DNA from: Leishmania martiniquensis
Taxonomy: Eukaryota > Euglenozoa > Kinetoplastea > Trypanosomatida > Trypanosomatidae
Assembly (NCBI RefSeq): GCF_017916325.1
Contig: NC_090170.1
Span: 1,118,001 to 1,182,000, forward strand
Direction: 5' to 3'
DNA length: 64,000 nucleotides
Below are positions 9,346 through 20,376 of the stretch, piece after piece (the first letter of the stretch is position 1; each line of letters starts with the position of its first letter). The translations under genes were made by a program, and so were the position numbers. Below the pieces are notes generated by a model. The model was not told the origin of the DNA, did not search any database, and saw nothing but the letters and a program-made list of their open reading frames with translations.

Positions 9346-11490
9346 GGCACACAGGGCATCCAGACACCAACTTTGTCGTATGAGAAGCTTTACGGTGCAA
9401 AGAGTGAAGCAATGAAACCGCCGCAGAAACGACTCGTGATTGGGCCGAAGAACCAAACGCCGTGCTACGAAAGGTGGAAACAGATTATCAGAGACCGAAT
9501 CGACTTTTGATGGTGGGAACAGAAATGCGTCCGAAACAGAAGCGGAGGGCACATAAGGGAAGTAAAAAAAAATAGCACAACCGGGAAACACGTTACGGCA
9601 GTGCAAAGGATGGAGGAGGACAAGTCGCATGGCCCTCCCTCTCTCCTAATGCCCCCCTGCGCATCGCCCACGGTTCATTCTCTGATAAAGCGAGTGAGCA
9701 TGTCATGGGTGAGGTGAGTACTCAACGACGCGCGCAAGACAAAGCAGCCCCAAGGATCGGTTGGTACGTCCAGGTGAAAAAAAAAAGGATGGGGCCGGTG
9801 CATGGGAGTGGAGTGACGGGAGAAGGGGGCGGATGGCACTTGAAGTATGAAACTGTGCGAATGGTCATCAAAGCGAAAATGGCATCGGGCCAAAGCGTAC
9901 GCCCTCCTGTCGAAGCGGCATACGCTGAAGAAACTGCAGCCAATATAGAAGGGAGGGGTCTCGATACGGGTAGGCCCTTCTGCGCCTGTGCACCAACGCC
10001 GCCATCTTTGAGTGGGCACCTCAAGAGAGAGAGAAGGTTCCCACCACATCGAAGCCCGCACACGCTGCTGCGAGTGAGCTCATGAGGGGCCACGTGGAAA
10101 GCCATTTTCACGGATGGAAGCGGTGGGGAGAAGGGGTGTTGAGTGCGGCGAAGCGGAATGCCGGGATGCTTCCCCCACCCCCGGCCCAGCCTTTCACATG
10201 AAGACACGAACAGCATCTAAACACGGAGAAAGCCGTCACAATGGGATGCCAAAGGCTCTCGCAGGTAGGAACGCCTCTCTCACTTCTCCATGAGAGGCGC
10301 TGCCGCATCGCCTGCCATCAGCACTGGACTCGCACGCACGCACACACACACACACACTGCTTGGAAGCGCGTCACAACGGCATGCGACGGATCCTAAACG
10401 GCAGAAGGGCAGTTGACTTTTTCGCTCTTGACGGAGCAAGACGTAATGGTAATCTGAGGCCAGAATGGGAAAAACAGATCGACGCCTCCCTTTTGCACCG
10501 ATACTTCGTACGCGCCAAAGTGGTCATCTGTTGGTGTTATTGCTGTGTTTTCTTTTTTTTTCTGCGGTGCACGCTGACTCCTTCTCGCAGTGCTGTCGAA
10601 AGTTATATCGGCAGTAGCATTGCGCTAGTGCAGCAGCTTCTGCAGAGCTGTCCTCGGAAGTGACCAGGGGATCTTTCCGCGCTTTCCGCCAAGAGCCATG
10701 AAGTGCGTGTGGCGCAGGCTTCCTTCTCCAGATACTCTCTCAGTCCTACAAGCACACTTGCGTACCTGACCTCTAGGAACATCCCGCTCGACACTTGTAA
10801 AACCGAGTCTGAGTGGGCGAGAGAGACAGAGACAGAAAGGTCATGACACCAACTCCACTGTTTCAAGGAAAGCGGAAACAAAAAGTACGATACGAGCTGG
10901 AACTGCATGTAAGCCACACAAGTTGACCTGAGCCCGCATTTGCTTCTTCGCTATGTCCTTCGATGGCCACACAACCGGTGCGCACAGCAACGGAGGGGGG
11001 AAAGCTGCAAAGAGCCAGAAGAGAACCTGGAAAAAAAAAGAGGCTCCCTCGCGCATCCAACGCTCCTCTCCATCTCCCCTTTGGACTCTGGTGGCCTCGT
11101 AGCAGAGCGATAAGTGTGTGTGTGTGTGCGGGGGTGGGGGAGTATAGTACCGGCGCTCACATGTGCCATAGAGATCAAGATCGAAAGCAAAGACCCCACC
11201 TGCATACCGTCGAGCGCCATCGCGCCGCGAATGCGAGCTGCTGCCGGCGCTTCCGAGAGGACTTATGCCCATGCCAGGGAGACACGTCACCACAGCCAAG
11301 AGAGTGAAAAAACGAAGAAGGCACACAAACCCACACCCACACACACACACAGAATCCTCTTGAAGACGGGAGTGCGCGTTTCCGAAAAGAAAGAAATGCG
11401 CCCAGGTAATAGACCAGCAATCGCGTAGACAAACACTAAACGGTGCACACACGGCAAACCTGGCTACTCGACGGACCGCACATGTGCCAT
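9346..11490. other. Spacer between pseudogene and transporter 2
   Basis: This contains CA/TG microsatellites (about 10331-10358, 11115-11128, 11336-11350), a T-run near 10551 and purine-rich tracts. Open frames here are short or run out of frame into transporter 2. No gene is supported. It probably holds the 3' UTR of transporter 2 and processing signals of the decayed copy. Confidence 0.5.
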
Positions 11491-13425
11491 TCAGCCGGAC
11501 ACCCGCAGTGGCAGAATGGAAGACATGACGAAACTCAGCAGCAGCGGGACACAGGTAATCCAAAAAACAAAATGATAGTTGAACGGGTAGGGGTGCGTGA
11601 CGCCATTTAGCGACCATGCGAAGATCGGAGGAATCACCGTCATTGTCACCATGCGTGAGAATGAGGCGATGGACTGAGCGATTCCATTGATGGAGCCGGC
11701 ACACTCATCCGGCGCGCTCCGCACCACGTACATGAAAATGATCGAGTAGCACCATGAAAGGCCGATCTCGCGCGCCGATGTGGCGGCTACCGCAGCGTAG
11801 AGCATGGTGGACTTGTCTGTCAAATATGCGCAGCAGGGTGTCAGGATGCAAGTAGCGCACCAAAGAAGCGCTGAAAAGTCCCACAGCGGCCGGGTTGCGC
11901 CGCCTACACACTTCAAGATGCGGCTAAAGGCCAAGCTGACGGCGAGGTAAACAAACGAGGAGGCACACAAGAGAGCTCCAATTTCGGAGGACGTGAGGCC
12001 GAGGCCACCTTTTTCGCGCTCGGCGATTGCCCAGAGTGGAATCACCTCCAGCAGCGCACTCTCGGTGGAGGCGATGCACATGTACATGATCATCACAGTC
12101 CTCGAGGTTGGAAGCGCAAACGCCTCCCGGTACCCAAAGACTATCGGCTCGGTTGTCCGCGTCGGTGAGCCACTGTCGGACGCGCCGTCTCGAAATTGAC
12201 ATAAAAGCGCCCTTTCCGTCCCGATCTTTTCCTTGCTCGGCGGCTCTAAAGCAGGACTCAGCAGCGACAAAGACGCGTCTTCGTCAAGGTGTCGCGGCTG
12301 TCCAGGAACGTCGTCCTCACAGCTGCGCGCGTTTTGAAAGGCGCTCGCAGCAGTGGATTGAGACGCCGCTTGGGGCGTGTGCCGCTCCGAAAGGCCGAAC
12401 CGGCCGGAGCCGCCACCTGGATTCTGCACAGTTGATTCCCTCGCCAGCACAGGGAGCGCGGCAAACTGGTTCAGGCTCTCCGGCGCCGACAATCCGTTCG
12501 CGGATTCGGACATCTTTTTAATAGGCGCAGGGCGCGAGGCAGCCGCGACGACGCGTCCGCCCGAATCATTCGCCACCGTGACGTTGTGCCAAGTGTCCTC
12601 GGCCGCAGCCTCCTCATCTTCATCTTCATCTTCGACAGCAGCCACGTGCTCGCCACTGTAGAAACGATCCAAAAAGCCGGTGCTTCGTCGCTTTGGCAAG
12701 TCACATGACCGACGCTCCCGGTACGTAGTGGACATGAACAGCGAGACGAACGGGTCCACTGGGCGACGGCTAGTTTCCGGCAAGACCCTCGAAATCACGA
12801 TGAGGGTGAAAACAGAAAAGGCACTGATCAACAGGCACGGCAGCAGCGCCGGATGTACGACAAAGATGCTGCCGCTGTCCTCCGCCACGCCAGGAAACAG
12901 CCACGGCCCGAGGATGGTGTGATGGACCGGATCGTAGAGATGTCCGCCCAGCGCTGGCCCGACCACAGAGCCTACTCCCCAAAAAATGCTAATCGCGGCA
13001 AAGCCGATGCCTTCCGTTTCTTTGTCAGTGATGTCAGCTATCACCGTCTTGGCTACCAGAACGTTTCCGTTAGCGCAGCCCTGAATGAAGCGCGTTACTA
13101 TGCAGAACTTCAAATTCGGACTCAACCCGAAGAAGATCGATACAATGGCGTTGGTGAGGAGGCCCAGCTGGATCATCGGCTTCCGCCCGACACGATCACT
13201 CGCCGTCCCCCACAGCTTCCCTGTGAGCATTTGGCCCAGCTGAAAAACGGAAATCAAGAGGCCAGATACGTACCCCGCCTCACTCGGCGAAAAGCCTTCT
13301 AGGTGCGCCACAAACAACCCCACAAAGGGCATCATGAGTGTCGCCGACAGAGACTCCGACACCAACACGGTCGACAGCGTCGCCATGTTGGTGTAGAAGG
13401 ACGATGTTCTCTTCTTTCCTTTCAT
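11491..13425 (-). CDS. MFS transporter, ZIFL-like (paralogue 2)
   Basis: A 644-aa paralogue of the transporter at 2274-4388, with the same plan: helices 1-6 in residues ~15-220, a long variable hydrophilic loop in ~225-440, and helices 7-12 in ~445-640. It keeps the MFS loop motif GTASDRVGRKP (~73-83) and the helix-5 motif WGVGSVVGPALGG (~149-161). Pieces such as MPFVGLFVAHLEG, FIQGCANGNVLVAKT, and LWAIAEREKGGLG in the second half are shared with paralogue 1, while the central loop and termini differ. The ATG at 13425 is the first in the frame. Purine-rich plus-strand sequence at 13733-13830 gives a long polypyrimidine tract upstream. The substrate is unknown. Confidence 0.9.
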   Translation of the reverse strand: MKGKKRTSSFYTNMATLSTVLVSESLSATLMMPFVGLFVAHLEGFSPSEAGYVSGLLISVFQLGQMLTGKLWGTASDRVGRKPMIQLGLLTNAIVSIFFGLSPNLKFCIVTRFIQGCANGNVLVAKTVIADITDKETEGIGFAAISIFWGVGSVVGPALGGHLYDPVHHTILGPWLFPGVAEDSGSIFVVHPALLPCLLISAFSVFTLIVISRVLPETSRRPVDPFVSLFMSTTYRERRSCDLPKRRSTGFLDRFYSGEHVAAVEDEDEDEEAAAEDTWHNVTVANDSGGRVVAAASRPAPIKKMSESANGLSAPESLNQFAALPVLARESTVQNPGGGSGRFGLSERHTPQAASQSTAASAFQNARSCEDDVPGQPRHLDEDASLSLLSPALEPPSKEKIGTERALLCQFRDGASDSGSPTRTTEPIVFGYREAFALPTSRTVMIMYMCIASTESALLEVIPLWAIAEREKGGLGLTSSEIGALLCASSFVYLAVSLAFSRILKCVGGATRPLWDFSALLWCATCILTPCCAYLTDKSTMLYAAVAATSAREIGLSWCYSIIFMYVVRSAPDECAGSINGIAQSIASFSRMVTMTVIPPIFAWSLNGVTHPYPFNYHFVFWITCVPLLLSFVMSSILPLRVSG

Positions 13426-15196
13426 TATGCGGAGGAGAGCTCTGACCGATAACTAAAGTCACAGAGAAAGAGAGAAAGGTGGATGTGTGTTGTGCGCAGT
13501 ACCCCGTACTATAGGTAGTACGACGTGCCTCTCTCTCTCTGGTGATTTTTTTCTAGTGTGTGTGTATTTTTTTGTCAGAAGAAGGCAACGACGGACTGTG
13601 AAAAAGGCACCCCTTCGGTGTGCGAGAAGCAGCACCCCCAGGGAAAGCGGACAGCGTGAGCACCACTGACACACGCACGCACGCGAAGAAAGCTGTAAAA
13701 AAAAGCACGTTCGACACAACTGCACAACACTAATGGGAACTGACTTTAGAGAGGGAGAGGGAGAGACGAAAAGGGGCGGAGGAGGAGGGCGTACAGGAAG
13801 AGATGGAGAGAGAGACCGAAAAAGACGCGCAGCTCCCACGTGGACAGGTTCCAAACCGGAGGATGTGGAGATGGAAGGGAAGGACACACAAGCGCACGCG
13901 AAGAGCAAAATCGGCGCTGAGGAACACAAACACGGAGAAAAATGCCTTTGTCAGCGCAAAGATGAACAAAGAGTGAAGTAAGGCAGAGCCGTGTTGCAGT
14001 GAGAAGAAGGCAAAGACACCGTCGAGGGTGAAGGCACTTGTGCAAGCGACTGAAAGAGAGGTACACACCCAAAGAGTGGCACTGGCCACCCACGCATAGG
14101 CAGACAAAACGCGTCGGAGGAGAAGGACTCAGAGTGGCGTCTGAGGAGGCACCGCTAACAAGCACACAAAAAAAGGAAAAGACAAATCGCAGCGGCCGCT
14201 CGAGGCGGAGAGCTGCTGTGACGTCAGAGATGAAAGGAGTAATTTTAGGTGCAGTCGCGTGAAGCGAAAGAGCACGAGAGAGAGGCGTTTGGTTTTGCGC
14301 CGCAGTGTGGGCGTACTGGATAGAGCTGTATATTTATATAACCGTGGTGCACAGGGCTGCACTACTCGTTTCGGGCGGCCGCAGCTTTAGGAATGCTTCG
14401 GTGTATCTGCAGTCGTGCGTGGCTCCCTTTCGTTTTGATACAAGGCGAGGCCGCAGGTACCCAGCGATGGAGTGTGAGATATGCGCCGGTGTGCACTTAA
14501 CCCTCTCTATACCACAGTCGCCGCAGAGAGCGGTTGTGGGCGTAACTTTCTTCTGATGGTAGAGGGCGGCACGTGAGGGAGGAAGAAAGAAGAGAGAGAG
14601 GAACGTTCAGGTGAGTCACCTGCCCCCTCCCAGCACTCCCCTACCTCTCTTACGGATGTCGACTACGTTCCTCGAAGCAACGGTCGCCAAGATGATGAGG
14701 CGAAGAAGGAAAGAGGCGATCGAGAGGGCGAGGCACTGCAGGCGAAGGACAGCGGCGTCGACGGGAGGAGAGACGATGAAGAGATGACGGAGAAAAAGAA
14801 AAGCATCGCGGACACACGAGACGCTGGAGAGGCACACTCCCCCCTCACGAGAGCCATCGCCGGAGCTCGGCGCAGCTTTGGAATATCGTTTCAGTGGGCT
14901 CAACACACTGCTCCGTCCGTCTCAGCACCCCCTCCAGCACATGGCCACGCCTAATCACGAGCAGCCTTTCACGTGTGGGGCATGTCGCTCATACTTGTGA
15001 GGAATTCCTCCTTGTCTCCGCGCTTTCCCTCTCAGCGTCTGTGGAGGAGCTGTCAGGCCTACCGGATTATACGAACCCACACTCACACTTGCATGACTAG
15101 AAAGGGGTGGGCGAGCTGAGAGTGCGAAGCACGAGAGAGAGAGCCGCCGCTCACACATCGATGAAAAACTAACAATGGCGTTTCACTCGCTTCGCG
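13426..15196. other. Intergenic spacer with polypyrimidine tracts
   Basis: It lies between the 559-aa protein gene (upstream in transcription) and transporter 2. The minus strand is strongly C/T-rich at about 13733-13830, as expected for a spliced-leader acceptor region. A small palindrome lies at 13505-13522. No gene was recognised. Confidence 0.5.
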
Positions 15197-16876
15197 TCAT
15201 GGCGACACACTGCGCAGTGCCTCCGCTAGCTCCTGCAGCGTTGCCAGCGAAGACAGCTCCGCAGCGGGGGCCGAGCCGTCGCTTGTGTGGCGACCTACAC
15301 GCAGCGGCCAGCCGCTGTGCGGGGAGGCACTGCTTGTCGGCTGTCGGAGGATAGAAGCGAGCGTGATCGATTTCGGAAGCCGACACCATTCCCGCTCGAT
15401 TGGTCTCACTGTGCGGAGTTCGGCGATGCGATATGCTGTTACCAGAGGCACGAAGCGAGTCTCCTGAGACCCCGCATCACCGCCCGTTGACGGAGGCTCA
15501 CCGTCATTCTCGCGACGCGGTATCTTTGACATCTGTGGCCTCGCGACTTCCCTCGTCGCACCATGGCCCGCGGCAGCGGTCCCTGTCATGTCTGACTCAC
15601 TCGCTCTTGAGGCTGTGTCCGTCACAAGCTGCAGCTTTTCGTCAAGAAGTCGCATCAGCTGGGCAGGCCGGCGGCTTCGCGCGTGTGAGAGCGCCTCGTC
15701 ATCCGCGCCCAGCACGGCCCGCTTGTAGAGGTCCGGCCCACCAAGGCCAAAGCGCATGCTTCTTGTCACATGAAGATTGTAGACATCGCTGGATGCTAGT
15801 GACCGAAACACCCGCTCTTTCGCCGCTTCACACGTGTACAAGGAGGCGTACACGGTGAAGCAAAGACCAAGTGGCTGCAGCGGATCCCCCAGCTCAGAAC
15901 CGGTTGGTGGGGGGCGTCTCGCCATAGCGGCTCGCTTAGTGGCGGCCGATTTCACCGCATCGTGCGGCTGCGTTCGCGGCATCCGGCGCAGTGCAGCGGT
16001 GGACTTGATCAGCACAGACACTTTTTGGTTTCCGAGCGGACTGCAGACCCAGGTGAAGGGTGAATAGGCTGCGCACCAGACCTCATCCTCTTCGCCAGCT
16101 TCTTCTGGAGAACGCGATTGGACGGCGACCACTGACTCAAGTGCCAGCACGAGAGGCTTCGTGCGCCACTGCGTCGCTGCAGAGGCGACAGGCGGCTCCG
16201 CGTCGACGTACGGGGCACAGTCGTCCGCCGGCGCCATAACAAGGACGAGAGGAAAGACGTCACGCGCGAGGTGGTCGGCGGTTGGCCCATGCGTGCAGTG
16301 ACGCCGGTGCCCCTCACACGGGCGACCCTTCCGCCAGCTGCCGGTGCGGCATCTGTGAAACAGCCGCAGCTGTCCACTCATTACGTAGACGAAAGAGTCG
16401 CTGTGTTCGTGGCAGCGTAACACCGGCGGCACTCCTTGATGAAACAGGGCGCGGCGCGCAAACGCGGCACGGGGCACTTTCTCAAGTTGCGCCATATACA
16501 GCTGCTTCATGACAGCACAAACGTGGTCCATGTACAGTGCAGACGAGGCGTCGGCGGCACCATCGGCGACCGAGGGCGGCACGATAAAGGGCCCTTCAGA
16601 GCCTCTAGACGCACTGCGCGCAGCCTGAGCGTGCGCTACCTCCTCGGCGGATTGGCCGAGGTGAGTGTCGAGCACTAGCCGCGGCCAACAGCACGCGTGG
16701 TGTTCATTGTACACATCTGCGTAGAAATTCAGCTCGTGTACCTCGAGAGAAAACTGAGCAGTGCCCGGATACCCCTGTAGCGCTGCCGCCGGAGGCGCCT
16801 GATGCACCTCCCAACCGTTCGGTTGGCTGCATGGTATACCGCAGAAGAACACGGTACTCATGCCAGAGGCATGCAT
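15197..16876 (-). CDS. Hypothetical protein with cupin/JmjC-like motif
   Basis: A 559-aa protein that I cannot assign to a named family. Around residues 153-176 it has a histidine pair in CHEHSDSFVYVMSGQLRLF, which reads like the first metal-binding strand of a cupin or JmjC barrel (H-x-H/D, hydrophobic strand, G, basic/aliphatic strand). A preceding LYMAQLEKVPRAAF resembles the segment before the catalytic strand in JmjC proteins. A matching second histidine strand is not obvious, so an inactive or structural barrel is possible. The C-terminal third is low-complexity and probably disordered. The open frame begins at GTG (16882); ATG at 16876 follows a good polypyrimidine-AG acceptor at 16898, and ATG 16861 is an alternative start. 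Confidence 0.8.
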   Translation of the reverse strand: MHASGMSTVFFCGIPCSQPNGWEVHQAPPAAALQGYPGTAQFSLEVHELNFYADVYNEHHACCWPRLVLDTHLGQSAEEVAHAQAARSASRGSEGPFIVPPSVADGAADASSALYMDHVCAVMKQLYMAQLEKVPRAAFARRALFHQGVPPVLRCHEHSDSFVYVMSGQLRLFHRCRTGSWRKGRPCEGHRRHCTHGPTADHLARDVFPLVLVMAPADDCAPYVDAEPPVASAATQWRTKPLVLALESVVAVQSRSPEEAGEEDEVWCAAYSPFTWVCSPLGNQKVSVLIKSTAALRRMPRTQPHDAVKSAATKRAAMARRPPPTGSELGDPLQPLGLCFTVYASLYTCEAAKERVFRSLASSDVYNLHVTRSMRFGLGGPDLYKRAVLGADDEALSHARSRRPAQLMRLLDEKLQLVTDTASRASESDMTGTAAAGHGATREVARPQMSKIPRRENDGEPPSTGGDAGSQETRFVPLVTAYRIAELRTVRPIEREWCRLPKSITLASILRQPTSSASPHSGWPLRVGRHTSDGSAPAAELSSLATLQELAEALRSVSP

Positions 16877-16897
16877 GTGCACGGGGTCCGTGTGCGA

Positions 16898-16921
16898 CTA
16901 TCACAAGAAGGCAAATGAGAA
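16898..16921 (-). promoter_or_regulatory. Putative trans-splice acceptor for the 559-aa gene
   Basis: The minus strand reads TTCTCATTTGCCTTCTTG followed by TGATAG, with the AG at about 16899-16898. It would leave a short 5' UTR before the ATG at 16876. Confidence 0.5.
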
Positions 16922-17061
16922 GCGGGTGCGCGCGCAATTCAGTGATGAAGACTCGTAAAAGATCGCAGGTGGTGCCTAGAGAAAGGGGAAGAGGGCGGCT
17001 GTTGTACGAAAGGTCGCACATAACCATCAAGAAGGCAGGGCTCTGCACCGGGACCCTCTTT

Positions 17062-17081
17062 CGCCCCCGTTTTCGGGGGCG
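17062..17081. other. GC hairpin with TTTT loop
   Basis: A perfect 8-bp stem (CGCCCCCG / CGGGGGCG) closes a four-T loop. It lies in the 417-base spacer between the lyase stop codon and the start of the 559-aa gene, so in the pre-mRNA it would sit in the 3' UTR of the lyase. Confidence 0.65.
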
Positions 17082-17293
17082 CCGCTTCGGGCTAATCATG
17101 CGGACGCGATCGCCTGTCCGCAGGACCGATGCCCACCTCCGCCGTTCGACCGCCAGAAGGCATTTGTTTCGTCCGCTGGAGTCACAACACACACACACAC
17201 GCACCCACACACACACACACAAGCGCCTCGCCACGGCCGCTGCCCGCAAAGCATTGCTCTCGGTGGAGGGGAGGGAGAAAGACGGTTCTCTCG

Positions 17294-18661
17294 TCACTCC
17301 GCAAACTGCTGAGCCGCCCGCCGCGCAATAATTCGGGCCGCTCGTCGCACCTCATCCACCGTCGTCGTTCGCCCCGTGGAGATGCGCAGGGTACCAATGG
17401 CACGGTCCAGCTGCAGCTGAATCGCCTGAAGCGGATCAGAGACAAGGACCTCTGTTTTTTCATCGGCCGTGGAGTGGCAAGCGGAGCCCGCTGATATGCA
17501 CACTTCATCTCCCGTAGACAGAATCAGCCGCTGGGCTGAGATGTAGGTGACTGGTGAGCCCGTTTTCGTGTTCGGTACCCGTTTGAAAAGGGCACAGTTG
17601 AGTGTGTTGGGTAGCGCCACAGCGACGCTGCCGTTGACAACGAGGCCCATGTCGTGTGCTGCCAGCTCAACCTTTAGCACACGCAGCAATTCATCGCGGG
17701 TCTCCCGCATGACGGCCGAGAAATGGTGAAGATTCTCACTCGCGAAAAGCAGCGCCTCGGCCAGGCCCGCTGCGAGAAGTACATTTTCGGTACCAGGCCG
17801 AATGCCGCGCTCATGCCCGGCGCCGAAGAGGATGTTGTGCACCTCCACACCTGGTTTGATGTACAGCGCGCCGACTCCTTTCGGGCCGTAGAATTTGTGT
17901 CCGCAGACTGAAAGAAGGTCGACATCTGTTTCCTGCACGTCTACCGGTACCTTCCCCAGCGACTGGGCCGCGTCGGTATGGAAAAGGCAGTCAGACCCGC
18001 AGAGTTCCTTCGCCACGCGACACAGCCCCTTAATGTCGTTGACGGCTCCGATCTCGTTGTTCGCGAACATGACCGAGACGAGGGCGACGGACTCAGGACC
18101 GCCAGGCAGTCGCTTCAGGCACGCGCGCAGATCCCACGCATCCAGGCAGCCGGTTTTCGGGTTCACCGGGACACACACCGCCTTCACCGTGGTGCGTGAC
18201 GCGACTTCGGCGCCGTCAACGGTACTAGGGGGGAGGCGATTTCCTAGATGGTGGCCCTCCATGAACTTCAGCACCTCCGCCACTGCTGGATGCTCCACAT
18301 TTGTGGACACGACATAGCGTCTCCGGGGCTGCCTTTGACGCAGGGCGACTGTACCACCGAGAATGGCGAGGTTGTTACTTTCTGTTCCGCCTGAGGTGAA
18401 GATGACAGACGCTGATGATGGCGCATTCAGTGCTGCCTGCACCTTCTTGCGGGCCCCTTCCAACTCGTACCTCGCCGCAAGACCGTAGGGGTGTGTGGAG
18501 CTGGGATTGCCCCACGTCTTGCGCACACGACAAATTTCCTGCCAGGCCTCTTCGCAGAGCGGGGTGGTGGCGTTGTAGTCGAGGTAGATGGGCAGCGGCT
18601 CTGTCTGCGGCAGAGGCTGTGGTTTTCGTTTCTTCAGCGGAGGCCCTGGAGAATTGCACAT
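17294..18661 (-). CDS. SCLY: Selenocysteine lyase / cysteine desulfurase-like
   Basis: A 455-aa PLP-dependent class V aminotransferase-fold enzyme. It should release selenium (or sulfur) from selenocysteine (or cysteine), giving alanine and an enzyme-bound per-selenide or persulfide. Visible landmarks are YLDYNATTPL near residue 26, TSGGTESNN (89-97), HTDAAQ (228-233), the PLP lysine in CGHKFYGPKG (Lys256), RGIRPGTEN (285-293), and the catalytic cysteine in GSACHS (Cys395). The ACHS context and the overall length favour selenocysteine lyase over IscS/Nfs. No mitochondrial presequence is evident at this start. The frame extends to 18757 only from a GTG; ATG 18661 follows an acceptor AG at 18673. 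Some trypanosomatid annotations call this gene cysteine desulfurase, so substrate preference needs biochemistry. Confidence 0.9.
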   Translation of the reverse strand: MCNSPGPPLKKRKPQPLPQTEPLPIYLDYNATTPLCEEAWQEICRVRKTWGNPSSTHPYGLAARYELEGARKKVQAALNAPSSASVIFTSGGTESNNLAILGGTVALRQRQPRRRYVVSTNVEHPAVAEVLKFMEGHHLGNRLPPSTVDGAEVASRTTVKAVCVPVNPKTGCLDAWDLRACLKRLPGGPESVALVSVMFANNEIGAVNDIKGLCRVAKELCGSDCLFHTDAAQSLGKVPVDVQETDVDLLSVCGHKFYGPKGVGALYIKPGVEVHNILFGAGHERGIRPGTENVLLAAGLAEALLFASENLHHFSAVMRETRDELLRVLKVELAAHDMGLVVNGSVAVALPNTLNCALFKRVPNTKTGSPVTYISAQRLILSTGDEVCISAGSACHSTADEKTEVLVSDPLQAIQLQLDRAIGTLRISTGRTTTVDEVRRAARIIARRAAQQFAE

Positions 18662-18672
18662 GATCAAGAGGG

Positions 18673-18705
18673 CTGGGCAAAGGCGGTCCGCGGAAGGACT
18701 TCGGC
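18673..18705 (-). promoter_or_regulatory. Putative trans-splice acceptor of the lyase gene
   Basis: A modest C/T-rich stretch on the minus strand ends in CTTTGCCCAG, with AG at about 18674-18673, twelve bases from the ATG. It lies inside the GTG-initiated extension and argues against that extension being translated. Confidence 0.4.
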
Positions 18706-18757
18706 CGATCCCTATGCACTTCTGGACTCGGGGGACTTCCTGCAAACGACCACGCAC

Positions 18758-20376
18758 GCCGTGTTGCTACTGGTTGATGGAGAGAGACATCAAGAGGTCA
18801 AGGTATAGGATAGTGGCAGAGGGAGCAAGTGGCACTGGATGCGATGAAAGCGTCCTGCCAGCGGCTTCTTTTTTTCTTCTCACAGCCTCAGTTGCTGTTG
18901 CCGCTCCCATGGCGTGCACGTACTACGCAAGAAGCCGACTTCCCGAGACAGAGCACTGGCACTAGCACATGAACGAACGAGGGCAGCGAGATCCCACATC
19001 ATGCGGCGTTCGCCACAAGTGTTGTTACGCATCCACCAGCCTTTGCAACGCTTCTCACGTCCACCTGCCGCACCCCCCTGATTTCGTGCTCGCTTCATCT
19101 GTAATTCATACGCCCGGCTTGACTGCCGCTGAAGCTGCTCTTTTTTTTTCCTCTACTTGATTCGTTTACAATAAGACGCGACGTAGACGAGTGCGCCATA
19201 TTGCAGCTCATCTCCACAACTCTCTGTCCTTACCCATCGACTTTCCTCCCAATGCCTTCTGTCCCTCTATGAGGTGCATTTCTTTGGCAAACCGATTCGA
19301 CAGTGTACACCAGTCTGTCGAGGGAAAGGAAAGGGCACGCGCGCGAGGTGAGGTAACGTGAGCCAAAAAAAAACGTATCGTGCGTGTGTGCATGGAAGAA
19401 GGAAAAAGGAGATGGACCAAAGGGGACTGGAAGAGCACCACACAGCGGCACCGGATCAAAAACCACAAGGCGAAAGGCCCTCTCGTACACACACACACAC
19501 CAACAAAAAAACACCCTACGATTCTTTCTCTCCTGTCTCCTCCCTCACCTGTTCAGGCAGAAGCTCTGTGTCTCATTCCGATTCCTCTTTTTTATTTTTC
19601 GAAGGGGGTGGTGTGCTGCCAAGTAAAACCCACAGAGGGAAGCACACAAGGAGTACCGCCAGAGTCCCGCCTGCCCCTTCTCCACCTCCCGATAGCCCTC
19701 CTTTACCTCACCTTCTCCCATCCCGAAAAACAACAAGAGCAACAACAACGGGGAGAACTTCGCCGCGATCACACATGAAAGAGAGAAAGCGTGCGTGTGC
19801 GCGCCCTCCATATGAGCAGAGCCTCAGGAGCTCGGGCTTACACGTGCACACTGCAATACACAAGGAGTTCGCACAGGCGGCGCGTATCGCGGCCATCGCC
19901 CCTGATGTGCGCACACCTCGACACATCCGTATCGCTCCAGAGGAGACGGTATTCATCTCACGGAGCGTGTACCACGCACCATCTCGTATTCTTTTTCATA
20001 TCACATGCAGTCATGAAAAAGAGAAGTCAAACAGGTCGCCGAGTAGTTGTGTGGGACGTTGCCGTCACAGAACGCGCACGTGCGCACCTGCAAGGGAGGG
20101 GAGAGGAGGGGGAGCTGTCTGTCCACCTCCCTCATGACCCGCGCACTTCGACACACACGCACACAGAAGCATAGAAACAAACGGGCGTGCGGAGAAGTAG
20201 CCGAACGAACTGGAAGTTGGAAAAAAAGAGGGGCATGCAGTGGGTCGGCATCGAATCCGTCGCGCACGCCAGAGACCTCGCTCTGAAGAAAAGGCTCAAG
20301 AGCAAAGCCGGACACGGATTCAGTGCTTTGCACCACACACCTCGCAGCCCTATCCGCTCGTTGCGCTACGCTCATT
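18758..20376. other. Intergenic spacer between LEO1 and the lyase
   Basis: It carries CA runs (for example near 19488-19501), A-runs and purine-rich blocks. Open frames on both strands are mutually overlapping and include repeat-derived peptides. No gene was recognised; it probably holds the 3' UTR of LEO1. Confidence 0.5.

Noticed and set aside
8759..9415. 218-codon plus-strand frame
   Set aside because: It is antisense to the transporter pseudogene and owes its length to the 167-bp block and GC-rich codons; it begins with CA-repeat peptides.
10841..11704. 287-codon minus-strand frame
   Set aside because: It overlaps the 3' end of transporter 2 in another frame and reads through microsatellites (CVCGCG..., HTHTH), so it is not a credible protein.
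17062..17081. SECIS element for selenoprotein synthesis
   Set aside because: The hairpin is too short and lacks the AUGA/GA quartet and the AA apical loop that define SECIS.
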